Shown: one piece after another, positions 13,032 to 22,487 of the stretch
Position numbering within the stretch: position 1 is the first letter of the stretch
How the letters are laid out: each line of letters opens with the position of its first letter
Origin: Micromussa lordhowensis
Taxonomy: Eukaryota; Cnidaria; Anthozoa; Scleractinia; Lobophylliidae
DNA: 64,000 nt
NCBI GenBank assembly: GCA_964020085.1
Contig: OZ026604.1
Coordinates: 31,575,330-31,639,329, forward strand
Reading direction: 5' to 3'
The notes under the pieces: generated by a model
Told to the model about the DNA's origin: nothing
Database searches by the model: none
What the model saw: only the letters and a program-made list of their open reading frames with translations
Position numbers and translations under genes: made by a program

Positions 13032-13913
13032 TTTGCCGGCGTGAAAAGTATAAAACACCAGAGAAGAAAAGAAAGAGGTTCAGTGGTGTCCAGGCTTTCG
13101 GCGCCATGAAGCTAGTGCCCAATCTACCGGTCGGACAATCTCGGAGCATTCACTGTCACGCAATAAAAACTATCCAGTGGAAAAAGCTAAGAAATTGTGA
13201 TGTTATAGAAGATAAAAAAATAAGACACTTCTCCAAGTTTTAGCCCTGTGCGTTTCCCCAAAGTTCAGATATCCATACTAGGCTCTGTAATTTTGTGCGA
13301 AACATTTTGACGAATATCTCAACTTTGGGACAAGGCACACACCTTAAACTTGGAGAACTGTCTTCTTTATTTATCGTCTACAATATCACAATTTTTTGCC
13401 TTTATCCGATACATGGTTTTTGATTTTATTTTCTATTGCGGGACAATGCACACACTCTATAGAGCTTTGTACGGAGACGCCATGTTGGTGCTCTTCCGAG
13501 GGGCACCAATATGGCGGCCGTAAAGTAACAGAAACATCTGTCTTTGAGTTTTATCATAAAACGAAAAAGTATTCTTCTAGAGTGCCGAAACATTGAAATT
13601 ACTACTAATAAGTACTTCTTCTATTACAAGAAATGTTCAGTTACCAAAAAACCGCGTGAGCGATTACTTCTCTTTTGACCTATGCGAAAGCCCTCACGTC
13701 CCGCCATTCTCAAAAACACTGAAAATTCAATCGTCGTCTCTAACAAAATGAGAAGCCCAGTCGGGCTGAAACGTTGTAAAACGTCAAGTCATTAGAGGGT
13801 CTTACATCTAATGAAACTAAAACTTCAGAAGGATAGGTAATTTTTAGTTTTGGAAAATGATGCCGTTACATGAAAACAGAAAAGGATACTTTATTATTCT
13901 GTTACTCTCTAAC
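13032..13913. other. Gap between TRAM1 start and the EGF exon
   Basis: The left part should hold the TRAM1 promoter and 5' UTR (minus strand). No further EGF, fibrinogen or other domain exon could be recognised on the minus strand, although the EGF exon just upstream ends in an open splice donor. There is a short 'acgttgtaaaacgt' motif near 13772-13786. Nothing else can be supported. Confidence 0.4.
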
Positions 13914-14037
13914 CTGTGCACGTTTTTTCCGTCTCCAGTAAATCCAGCTTTACACGAACAACGATAAGAGCCACGAGAATTGTTACAATCGGCATTGACG
14001 TCACACACGGGGACAGAAGCGCTGCATTCATCCACAT
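13914..14037 (-). CDS. Calcium-binding EGF-like domain exon (orphan or last visible exon)
   Basis: The exon is flanked by an AG acceptor and a GTTAG donor and encodes 'DVDECSASVPVCDVNADC' followed by 'RGSYRCSCKAGFTGDG'. D-x-D-E-C and the aromatic after 'GS' are the calcium-binding EGF signature. Five of the six cysteines are inside the exon; the sixth, usually just after 'GDGK', is missing, so it must come from the next exon or is lost. It starts in phase 1 (the missing base is supplied upstream), which is usual for EGF exons. The nearest upstream exon (14760-14962) appears to end in phase 0, so a direct join is not supported. No downstream exon was found before TRAM1. It may be part of the PAN gene next door or a stray duplicated exon. 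Confidence 0.65.
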
Positions 14038-14093
14038 CTAAAAACGAGATTCCAAATCTCATTCAGTAAATTCCAGAAGATAATAAACCCAGT

Positions 14094-14701
14094 GGGTACT
14101 CCCAGAAAAGCTGGGTTGGGGTGTGCGGCCAACTTCCCAAAACCCTTGCCCTATTTATGACCAAAATTTACGATTTTTGCTATCCTATTTATGACCTAAC
14201 CAGATATTTGATACCCTATTTGTGATCGTTGCGACTGGCATAGTGGTCCTAAACATAGGCTAAGAAGGGCTTTTAATTTGTTGAAAAAGTAGCTTCTAGT
14301 TTCATACCAATTCAAGACTAGAGTGCAAAAGGTAAAAAGGGTAAAGTCTGCATACGAGCCAAGTGGCCCATCAGGCCGGAGCTTATCCCGGTTTCCGTAG
14401 GAGTAAGAGTATTTCTACTCCCCCCTGGATGGGATGCTAGTCCACCGCAGGGTTACCCCCAGCATTAAATTCGCCGGTACCCATTTATACACCTGGGTGG
14501 AGAGAGGCACCCTGAGAGTTAAGTGTCTTGTCTAAGAACACAACACAATGTCCCCGGCCAGGGCTCGAACCCGGAGTCGAGCACACTAATCATAAGGCCA
14601 CTGCACCTCCACACGAGGGCAAAAAACATACCCTATTTATGACCAAAACGGCTGAGACTCCATACCCTTTGGGACCTCACATACCATATAAGGGAGTACC
14701 C
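14094..14701. mobile_element. TIR element with 10-bp ends, split by a SINE
   Basis: The left end 'gggtactccc' is mirrored by 'gggagtaccc' at the right end. Both halves carry the word 'ccctatttatgacc' (near 14150, 14190 and 14633), confirming that they belong together. A tRNA-derived SINE (14340-14611) interrupts the middle. It lies in the minus-strand PAN/EGF region. Confidence 0.6.
14340..14611 (-). mobile_element. tRNA-derived SINE, minus-strand copy
   Basis: Read on the minus strand it begins with a tRNA-like head ('ggccttatgattagtgtgc', then 'gactccgggttcgagccc') and ends with 'ctccggcctgatgggccact'. The same order of blocks is found in the plus orientation at 43150-43410, including 'gactagcatcccatccaggg'. 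An isolated tail fragment of the family lies at 59235-59285. Confidence 0.8.
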
Positions 14702-14759
14702 CTGAGCTAACAAGTCTATCAATAGACACCAACAAAATGCACTCAAACATCTTGCCAAC

Positions 14760-15488
14760 CTTGTAAATTAGTAAGCTGCTTGCCATAGGATCGCTACAGC
14801 TAGAGATATTAAGAGCAAAGCTAGTATGAATTGAGATCAATTTCGAGACGATCCTTTTTTTAACCAGAATATCGAGACCGTCGCCAAGATTTAAAGCTTT
14901 TTCTAGTTTAGGATGATCTAATGTAAACACTTGAGCTGTCATAAAAGAGAAATTCCACAGCACTGTGAATCACTGTAACTCGTCGAACCGCGAAGAACCG
15001 GTGTCAAAGATGAGGTTTCAAGTCTGTCATTTTTTCTCTCAACTTAATTACCTCCTTTCTCCATGTCACAGTGAGCGAGAACAACCTTCCCTCCCTCCCT
15101 GGTATTATAGAATCGAACCAGTGTTTACCGCTGACCGCTTGTCCACCTTCACTGACCTTGATTTCTTTGCACGTTTCGGCGGGAAGTTCAGAGATGGAGC
15201 CTAGCATCACTGGGAAGCAAAAAGACGTATTAATCTTTGTTTAACTGTTTTTGCAGTATAATGTTTTTTAATTGCAATGAACTCGCCTCTTTTCCAGTCT
15301 CTTGTAACATAATATCTCTCCGGGTCAGCAACGAAATGTTCAGGTCTGACTTCTTTCGTACGGTAGTTCAATTCACACATGTCTTGGGAAATGACGTAGT
15401 TAAAGCTCTGACATCTGACGTCACGATAACACTCCTGTAAGCACACGTTACCCAATGTTGCCCCTGTGATCCTTTTAAAGATGTGTCG
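14760..15488 (-). pseudogene. PAN/apple plus fibrinogen-like extracellular gene, partial and frameshifted
   Basis: Three minus-strand exons are seen. 15287-15488 encodes a PAN/apple-type domain ('CLQECYRDVRCQSFNY', 'CELNYRTKEVRPEHF'). 15052-15209 encodes the start of a fibrinogen-related segment ('ETCKEIKVSEGGQAVSGKHW'), whose usual continuation 'VVLAHCDMEKGG' is present but in another frame. 14760-14962 encodes 'VLWNFSFMTAQVFTLDHPKL' and more, with no family match. A single missing base in the run 'gggagggaggg' (about 15086-15096) would explain the frame change and also fits the phase of the following exon. The first intron (15210-15286, 77 bp) needs a GC donor. No signal-peptide exon was found upstream. 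The protein would be secreted or membrane-bound. Either a decayed copy or a sequencing slip in a G-rich run. Confidence 0.65.
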
Positions 15489-15713
15489 CTGTAGCATCAT
15501 GCCAAATATGGGCGTGTATGATTGACGGAAATTTTGGAAACGTTTCCCCGGGTGTTTTGTTTTCGAAAGTCGCGTATCAACGAAAACGGTGGTAAGTCTC
15601 TATAGAAACTGATACTCTTCGCTGCGCACACATTGCGATTTGATTTTTTGGCAAGATATCAAGGCTTCTAGTTGTCGAATCGCGACCTTATGCGTCCCAT
15701 GGCGCAATGAGGA

Positions 15714-15735
15714 ATGATGATGATGATGATGAGTT
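15714..15735. repeat. (ATG/TGA)n microsatellite
   Basis: About seven 'gat' units, read as a histidine run on the minus strand in a spurious frame. No gene context. Confidence 0.85.
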
Positions 15736-16114
15736 GTCGAATCGAAAAATTGGTTACGATAAAGAAAGCCAGTAACTTTTTCCAGTCGATATACAACCTG
15801 CGTGTAAACACACACCCCGTGGTTTCTGAAGTCGGATTTGGCCTATTTCTTCAGATGGCGTTACATTAATGCTTGACAAGAGGCAATGTAAATTTTCGTT
15901 TTGTTTTAATATTTTCGTTTTAATATGTTTTAATATTTTTAAAAACATACAAAACAACTGATATGCAGGGCCGAGGATTAAATTGTCTTGAAAAAATGTT
16001 TTTCAGTGCTTGTGTTGTTTCAGATTATTTGCACTCAAAACTGAAGGATAGGCAATATAAATAGAAAACCTCACCGAAAAGTCACCAATCTAAGATCAAA
16101 ATTCTTGCTAATCC

Positions 16115-16440
16115 TTGGTTAGCTTAGACTAGGTTTACACTAGAGGAAATTTTGTCCAGATTCGTGACGAACCGGATTGATTGAACCGGATTTACTTCGC
16201 CGTTTACACAAAAGTGGACGAATCCGAATTTGGTCAAGTCTCCGAATCCGATTTGGTCAAGTCTCCGAAGGTTTTAAATTCGGAATTTAAAGTGGGAACT
16301 TTGAAATACGAACACTTAGGGTTAGGGATTTGTCGTGTGAACGATTTTCTCTCGAATCCGGATATTTTTCCGCCTGCGATCTTGTAGTTTGCGGTCGGTA
16401 GGGCCAAAATAGTAGATCTAGTAATTTAGTCACAGTCGTA
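16115..16440. repeat. Repeat with direct duplication
   Basis: 'tttggtcaagtctccgaa' occurs twice in direct order at about 16228-16271, inside a stretch that begins 'gactaggtttacactag'. The flanks resemble the ends of coral-type MITEs that open with 'ggtt(t/c)acac', compare 43411. No protein signal. Confidence 0.45.
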
Positions 16441-16617
16441 ATCACATTGATGACTATTGATGGTGATCGCTGGCTGCCTCATTCGGTTACAGGTCCAGGT
16501 AATCACCTCATTATCGACGCAAACAATGTTGACGTCCTCCACACAGTTATCGGAGATGACGACTATGGCACGATCGTAAATGTCGACGGCCCTGGACCAG
16601 ACCAAATCTTTTTCTTC

Positions 16618-16748
16618 TTAATCCTCTTCGCTCCGACCGGAGCATAGGGCTTCCACCACAGCCTTCCACCGGACCCGATTTTTTGCTGTCCGTTTCACTT
16701 CATCCCATGACATCCCCAAGTTCTCATATTCTTTCTGGATTGTCCTTC

Positions 16749-16783
<35 letters not shown>

Positions 16784-17185
16784 TCTTTATTTATACAGAA
16801 AGACCGATCAGCAAAAATCGAAGGATTTTGCTGGTATAAATCGGTGATCTCCAAGACTTGCCCGCCTGACCCCTTCAGGGTTCCACTCAAGGGACAGGCG
16901 GTGATGTTAGTGGTAGGCTTTCTCAAAGTGTGGCCGATCCATCGCCATTTTCTTCTCCGTATGGTGACTTCAATCCTCTCTTGCTTTATACATTGCCACA
17001 GCTCCTCATTCGAGATCTTTTTAGGCCACCACACTCCCAAGATGTACCGGAGTCTGCGGTTGGTAAAGGTCTGACGTTGGGTGATGATCTTCTTTGTCAA
17101 TCTCCAAGTCTCAGATCCGTATAGGATGACGGACTTCGCGTTGGAATTGAAGATCCTTATCTTTGTCCACAGTGAGATGACCTTT
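16618..17185 (-). mobile_element. LINE A, 3' part: reverse-transcriptase C-terminus
   Basis: The minus-strand frame reads 'NSNAKSVILYGSETWRLTKK', 'RRLRYILGVWWPKKISNEEL', 'RRRKWRWIGHTLRKP' and finally 'ENLGMSWDEVKRTAKNRVRW' and 'ALCSGRSEED' before a stop. This is the standard C-terminal region of RTE/Jockey-like LINE proteins, where a 'YGSETW' block is followed by 'WIGHTLRK'. The protein's upstream neighbour is found 2.3 kb away at 19533-19660, so the element has been split by insertion of LINE B. A small insertion with an (ATT)n tail (16751-16846) also interrupts it. It is 5'-truncated and inactive. Confidence 0.85.
16751..16846 (-). mobile_element. Short retroelement insertion with (ATT)n tail
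   Basis: An (AAT)n run at about 16750-16783 is followed by 'atctttatttatacag' and about 60 bp that add non-LINE residues ('ITDLYQQNPSIFADRS' and a run of Ile) between two conserved blocks of LINE A. A truncated SINE or LINE 3' end with a microsatellite tail, inserted on the minus strand, explains it. The right boundary is approximate. Confidence 0.6.
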
Positions 17186-17473
17186 ACGATACGATACGAT
17201 AACGATACGATAACTTTATTTATACACGGTATTTCCATCAGTTAATTAAGTTAATTATCTATAGTAATGTATCTATCTACCTAACTACAATAAAATTTAT
17301 TAATAACAATTCAAATAAAAATAAATAAAAATTCTGCTTTTCATGGAGGCCGTGTCTAAAATATACTTAAAACTAAGGTGTTACTTGCAACTAAGATATT
17401 ACTTGAAACTGTGGCGACTTAATTTAGGTTTGAAATCGGTAAGTGAAGGCGCTTGTCGTAGGTCTACAGCTAA

Positions 17474-17672
17474 ATAGGCCCTTTGCAGGATCCGGTCACA
17501 TGGTACGGAATAAATTACGCTGGGACGCAAATGACACAGTGGGACTTCCAAAACAAAGGAACTCGTACCAGTCCAGCCCGACTTTCCTTTGTTTTGGAAG
17601 TCCCACTGCGTCATTTGCGTCCCAGCGTAATTTATTCCGTACCATGTGACCGGATCCTGCAAAGGGCCTATT
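17474..17672. mobile_element. Foldback hairpin inserted in LINE B
   Basis: The left arm (17474-17570) runs from 'ataggccctttgcagg' to 'caaaacaaaggaa'. The right arm (17584-17672 and on) is its reverse complement with one visible mismatch (aca/gca). The spacer is about 13 bp. Frames on both strands therefore spell the same nonsense peptide, which contains 'DPVTWYGINYAGTQMTQWDF'. If the hairpin is removed, the LINE frame closes cleanly from 'SGTQLWNN' to 'LAVDLRQAPSLTDFK'. Confidence 0.85.
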
Positions 17673-18126
17673 GTTCCACAACTGAGTTCCGCTATACAAA
17701 AAGCTTCTCTTGAGATAATCAGTTCGAGGTTGTGGAAGAACTAATTTGTTTTCGGTATTCCTAAACGATAAGCACTTGCATTGTCACGATATATTGTCTA
17801 AGATAATCAGGTGTCATACCATGTAATGTTTTATACATTAGGACAGACTTCTGTTCCAATCTTTGATAATAGAGTCTTCTCCACCCTAGTGCGCGGAACA
17901 GATCATCCAAATTACTATCATAGCTCGCAGACGTTAGGATGCGAGCTGCGCGATTTTGAAGCCTCTGCAGTTTTTCAGAAAGGCCCTTGTTACAGTTTCC
18001 CCACACTACATTGCAATAATCAAAATGTGGTTGAATAAGGCTCAGTTATAAACTTTAACTAGAACATTAAAAGGAGTAAGATGCCGAATTCGTTTAATTG
18101 CACCAATGGCACAAGCTATCTTCTTT

Positions 18127-18708
18127 TAGTAAATCTCAGTTCCGACTAATGCATTTCTAGCTTTTTGATTGGCTAAAAAACTCCGACTATTTAACAATTA
18201 TCCTGCGAAATCGCGCGGAATATCGTCTGATACTTAGCCGACGAGGCCGTAGGCCGAGTTGGCTAAAATCAGACGATATTCCGCGAGATTGAGCAGGATA
18301 ATTGTTTTATTATTCAACAAATTGATAGCAAAACAGCCTAAATCCTTGTAATCCTCTCTGTCGACACTTTCTCACTTCACTTTTTCTTCCCACGTACGAA
18401 GCTACGTATACCGCCGGATATCTGTTACCTACGGATGACAGATATCGAGAGCATCATGACCATAGTCGGAGTTTTACGTCATATGGAAAATAGTGCGTCA
18501 AGTTTAAAAATTTTCCGCACGAAGTTTTCAACTTCAGCCCTCTATAATGGCCGAAATAAATATCGGCGGCAAAACTAGTTTTGAGAATTTACTAAAACAA
18601 TTATTCCATTCGCCCTTGTTGGATATGAAGTGATTATAACCAACTCGCGCGTATCGTTGGTTATTTTATCACTTCATATCCAACTCGGGCTCATGGAATA
18701 ATTGTTAT
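18127..18708. mobile_element. Composite palindromic insertion in LINE B
   Basis: The reverse-transcriptase frame stops at 'WGCHIENVS' (near 18710) and resumes at 'KKIACAIGAIKRIRHL' (near 18125). The intervening ~580 bp contain two inverted-repeat pairs: 'acaattatcctgcgaaatcg' near 18189 mirrored near 18305, and 'acaattattcca' near 18598 mirrored near 18706 with 'ggatatgaagtgat' inside. No protein. Likely one or two MITEs; the exact ends are uncertain by a few bases. Confidence 0.65.
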
Positions 18709-19532
18709 AGAGACGTTTTCGATATGACACCCCCAGTTTATATTTTGATCGACATAAACTCCAAGGGATTTAGCAGAGGTTACTTGTTCTATTGCGTTTT
18801 CGTTTATAGTAAGAGAGGGACTTTCCGTAAATTGTAATAACTTCTGCCTTGACGCAATAAGTATAAACTCAGTTGTTGTCATATTTAGGGTGAGCTTGTT
18901 AGCAGACAGCCATTCGTACACATTACTCAGGTCGTGATTAAGGCAGTAATTTATTTGCCATGTCAGTACTGGCAAGCGTCAGGCTGATATCATCTGCGTA
19001 CATTCTGGGTTCCGAATATGTCAGACAATGTGGTAAGTCATTAATATAAATCAAAAACAGAAGAAGTCCCAAAATTGTTCCCTGGGGAACACCACATCTT
19101 AGACCTTTGGGAGTTGACTTATGAGAATTTAGATGACAAATCTGTGTTCGATTATCTAAATAAGAAGCAAACCATTGATGGCTGGTCCAACAAATCCCAT
19201 AGTAGTGCAATTTTCTTAACAGAATATCGTGATCTACTGTATCAAATGCCTTTTTGAGATCTAAAATGACTACGGCATTAACAAGACCACGGTCTATATC
19301 CATGGCCCAGCTATCTGTAGCTTCGATAAGTGCTGTAAGCGTGGAATGCAAAGACCGAAAACCAGATTGATGGCACGAGAGAAAGTTGTTTTTAGTTAAA
19401 TAATGATAAAGCTGATCGCAAATTATCCGTTCAAAGACTTTGGCCACAACCGGAATTACTGACATTGGTCGGTAATTCGTCGGATCAGAACGATTCCCAG
19501 AATTTTTATACAATGGAGTGACTCTGGCCTTT

Positions 19533-19660
19533 GATCTCCATATGGGTCGTAAAATGGAGAATGCAACCTGTGCCTTCCTGCACCTGGCCTCAACATCTTC
19601 CTCGGTGCCGCCGGTGGTGGTGATAAGGCTGCCGAGGTATGGGAAGGCTGAAGCAAAGAC
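19533..19660 (-). mobile_element. LINE A, 5' part
   Basis: The minus strand encodes 'FPYLGSLITTTGGTEEDVEA' and 'AQVAFSILRPIWRSK'. This is the LINE block that normally lies just before the 'KSVLLYGSETW' block, which is found at 17150. Joining it to 17180 gives 'IWRSK' followed by 'VISLWTKIRIFNSNAK' in frame, so this is the other half of the LINE at 16618-17185. Upstream of about 19660 the homology stops (5' truncation). Confidence 0.75.
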
Positions 19661-19796
19661 ATGCAAAAGTTAAGGAAAAATTTGTTTCTCGATGTTTCGA
19701 TGTCGGCATGGCGCACTTTTTATCAAGACTACATAAAGTATAACAAAGCGAGTATTCAAGGGGGCTAGAACTGCAATTTGCATATACGTAGATAGC

Positions 19797-19945
19797 TATA
19801 TCAAACACTCGAGGCAGTGTTTCATTGGCTATCCAAACACCTCGAATTCCGTCAAAAATACTACGCTGCGCGTCGTATTTTCAATGCAACTCTCCTCTCG
19901 GTGTTTGGATATCAGGATGAAACACTGTCTCTCGTGTTTGATATA
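19797..19945. mobile_element. MITE family 1, full copy
   Basis: The ends 'tatatcaaacactcgaggca' and 'ctcgtgtttgatata' are inverted, with a second inner inverted pair ('gtttcat..ggc', 'atccaaacacctcga' against 'ggtgtttggat'). Related copies lie at 52798-52943 (full) and 31945-31979 (right end only). Confidence 0.8.
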
Positions 19946-19959
19946 TTACTACTCGCTTG

Positions 19960-20160
19960 AGACCACGCGAACAACAGTGAGTCAGCAATCAAACATGCTG
20001 AGTCCACGGATCACAACATCCACCCAAGAGATGCCCAGTGTGACCAACAAAAACAAGAGGCTTTTCTTGGAGTCGTGGCACTCCACTCAAGACAGCGACA
20101 CCATTACCGAGAAGAAAGCGGTCCAATGCGCTTGCGTACCATTAAATTAAAACGTAAAAA
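19960..20160 (+). mobile_element. Possible Penelope-like element fragment (C-terminal endonuclease flank)
   Basis: Two overlapping plus-strand frames carry 'SAIKHAESTDHNIHPRDAQC' and 'KNKRLFLESWHSTQDSDTI'. The order 'A-x-H-x(5)-D-H' followed by 'R-x-x-L-E-x-W-H-I' is what one sees downstream of the GIY-YIG domain in Penelope-like elements. The frame changes between the blocks, so it is a decayed fragment. Recognition is by short motifs only. Confidence 0.4.
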
Positions 20161-20169
20161 AAACCTCGG

Positions 20170-21690
20170 CAGTTTGCGTCTTGCAGCGCTACAGATGACG
20201 GACTTTTTACATCGTAGCTCTGATGAGGGTAGACACAAGCCACCGAGAATTTAGGACACAAAACAAAGACCAGCAAACACATTGGTTAAGGAAAACGTTT
20301 CGAAAAGATTCCACAAATATTTGCAAACTTCAATATCCGTAGAAGTTCTGCCGTTAATTTTGTTTCAGCGAAAAAGAGTACCGTCGATCGGAGAAATCGA
20401 GAACATTGTTGTGCTTGTTTTTCAGTCTTCTTGTAAAAATTGCCAACATGGTACAACGACTGCATTTTTTTTCGCTGTTTGATAAAACTCAAAATATTTT
20501 CACAGCAGATTGTATAAACTAGGAGAATGGATACACACACCTGTGAAGTACCCTCGTTTACTTTTAATTTATTTCTTTAGATGCATAAATACGACTGTTT
20601 TTGTTCATCCGTCACTGCACACAAATATTAAAAGGTGGCTAAAATTTTTTGTCTAACTTTGCTTCACATTCTTAGAGAGATTTCCATCCTTCAGTCGACT
20701 TCTTCTAGACGTCGAAGGATTTTTAAAGATTGCCCAAAAAGCTCTCACAAAACGTGTTCAAGGCTATAAAATTTAAGTCGGAAAAATTAAAAATTCAGCG
20801 TCAACTTACTTTAGACCGGACTGCCTTCAAAACATTTCTATGCATGTACTACCGGCGAGTCATGTTCAAGGAGGTTGTGAACGTATTGGAAATACTGCGA
20901 CAGTTGACCCAACAAAACTCTTCAAAAGTTGAGGATATGTTCAACTTTCTTTAAAAAAGAGAGTAGTATGTAAGGATTAGGGTTAGGGAATTTCGAGCAG
21001 AAAAAGAAAATAGCTCGCCCTTGAATCCCGCCAGCGACGCAGGCTGCACAAGAGCCAATTTTGTTTGTATTAGTAATAAATCTGACATCAAGTAGCTTAA
21101 ATAAGTTCGACCCCCATAAAAACCTGCCATATTTTTGCCGATTGCCAAAATTTCGCCAATCTTCGAAGAAGCCAAATTCTGGCAAAGCAAACAGTTTTTT
21201 AACCATTAAACTGTCATGAACACATGACCTCAGAGAGACAAGTCTCCTTCGATCGCAAGTATGGAAGCCAGCGCAAGTAGCAGCCCCTCAAACGGAAAAG
21301 ATCAACCACTCTTGCATAATTTACACCCTAGGTGTTTCGTTGTCTCTTGGGAGGAACGTATATGCGTTTGTGAATCAGCCAAAATTTGGAACTTGCGAAA
21401 TTTTTGCCACTTTTTTCTTCGCCAAAAATTAGAAAACATTTGAATTCGTTCTACCTGACCCGCTGCGAGCAGGCTTCTTTTACTCGAAATTCCTCCTTGA
21501 GGAAGTGTGACATCACGAGCGCGGCTATCACGCTCGCAGACACGCTCGCACCCGCACTTGTTTCATGTTCTTCTCCACTAATTTCCGACCAAAGGAGAGA
21601 CCGCTCGCAGTCTAAACCCCCCTTCCCCCCGGGCCGTTCCCCTCCAAAAAATTAATGGTCCATCCCTTAGTTTGCCAGGTTCCCGCCCAG
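20170..21690. other. Spacer without recognised genes
   Basis: Several open frames of 60-94 codons occur, but none shows a domain, and the frames on opposite strands overlap. Composition varies; 21440-21660 is more GC-rich with 'cgctcgcagacacgctcgc' type words. No repeat ends could be fixed. Confidence 0.4.
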
Positions 21691-21693
21691 GAT

Positions 21694-22206
21694 CACAGGG
21701 AGCAGAGGAGTTCCTTTTGAACGAATGAATAAAAAAACGACTTACCTCTTTGAAATGCACTGTTGCGTAAATTCTCCCGGCCAAAAAAGCTCATTTCCGA
21801 GTCAGTATACATTCATTTTCGCCGGTCCACTGCTCCCGAACCGATTTCTATCGTGCGAACCGCCATTATTTTTGAACTTATTGACCGCTGACTACTGCGA
21901 CCGCAGTCGTCTAAAGGCTGCGAACGTAGGCGAACGTGGCGAACGTAGGACGTAGGACGTGTAGGACGTAGTACGTTCGCAGCCTTTAGACGACTGCGGT
22001 CGCAGTAGTCAGCGGTCAATAAGTTCAAAAATAATGGCGGTTCGCACGATAGAAATCGGTTCGGGAGCAGTGGACCGGCGAAAATGAATGTATACTGACT
22101 CGGAAATGAGCTTTTTTGGCCGGGAGAATTTACGCAACAGTGCATTTCAAAGAGGTAAGTCGTTTTTTTATTCATTCGTTCAAAAGGAACTCCTCTGCTC
22201 CCTGTG
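21694..22206. repeat. Long perfect inverted repeat, 2 x 235 bp, 43-bp spacer
   Basis: Arm 1 (21694-21928) starts 'cacagggagcagaggagttc' and ends 'ggctgcgaacgta'. Arm 2 (21972-22206) is its reverse complement, and I saw no mismatch. The spacer is a small array of 'gaacgtagg' and 'ggacgta' units. Each arm, read outward from the centre, has a CG-rich start, 'aaaaataatggcggttcgc' (a well-placed ATG), and later 'caaagaggtaagtcg', a strong splice-donor match. Each arm could thus be a copied promoter plus first exon, giving a divergent pair. No matching downstream exon was found. Confidence 0.9.
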
Positions 22207-22487
22207 CCAGGATGTTTCTTTTTTTTTGGCAAATCGTTTGACATCTACTTCCGTTTTCGGGTTTTCTTGGAACCCAGCCAGGAAAGCGGCCTATGATGGC
22301 ATTCTTGGAAATATGCCGATGCAGACGTGGCGAAATTTTAAAAGACTGTCAATCCTTTTATAAATTTGAGACATTGATGAAGATTCCATACGCCAGCTGG
22401 GTACGTGGAAATTTTAGTTGATCCAGCGGAACTGAGCAGTTGAACAATACCACAAAGAAAACGAGTAAATGATTAAAGGCCAGCACA

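Larger units (their letters stand above)
17186..19527 (-). mobile_element. LINE B (CR1/L2-like), 5'-truncated, inserted into LINE A
   Basis: Minus-strand reverse transcriptase blocks appear in order: 'SDPTNYRPMSVIPVVAKVFE', 'HQSGFRSLHSTLTALIEATD', 'VVILDLKKAFDTVDHDILL', 'GVPQGTILGLLLFLIYINDL', 'MYADD' (the catalytic Asp pair, near 18997), 'SANKLTLNMTTTEFI', 'KSLGVYVDQNINW', 'RLQNRAARILTSASYDSNLD' and 'LPQPRTDYLKRSF'. A frameshift lies near 18960 ('DMANK'), and the frame is broken by two insertions (17474-17672 and about 18127-18708). The 3' end has AT-rich UTR and an (ATACG)n-like tail at 17186-17212. A 5-bp candidate target duplication 'cctt t' flanks it (17181-17185 and 19528-19532). Dead copy. 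Confidence 0.85.

Noticed and set aside
12871..13149. Alternative N-terminus 'MAPKAWTPLNLFLFF' for TRAM1
   Set aside because: It is in a different frame from the conserved 'ILSHEF...DIVSC' block; the chosen start fits family alignment and splice phase.
15600..15815. Frame with a histidine run
   Set aside because: Microsatellite translation.
16618..17238. 206-codon minus frame with a run of isoleucines as an ordinary gene
   Set aside because: It is a LINE reverse-transcriptase tail interrupted by an (ATT)n microsatellite; the isoleucines come from the microsatellite.
17443..17713. Mirror-image open frames on both strands
   Set aside because: They arise from the two arms of one hairpin and spell the same peptide; no protein family.
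21725..22244. Two frames with identical peptide on opposite strands
   Set aside because: Product of the inverted repeat; no domain, and one copy is simply the other arm.
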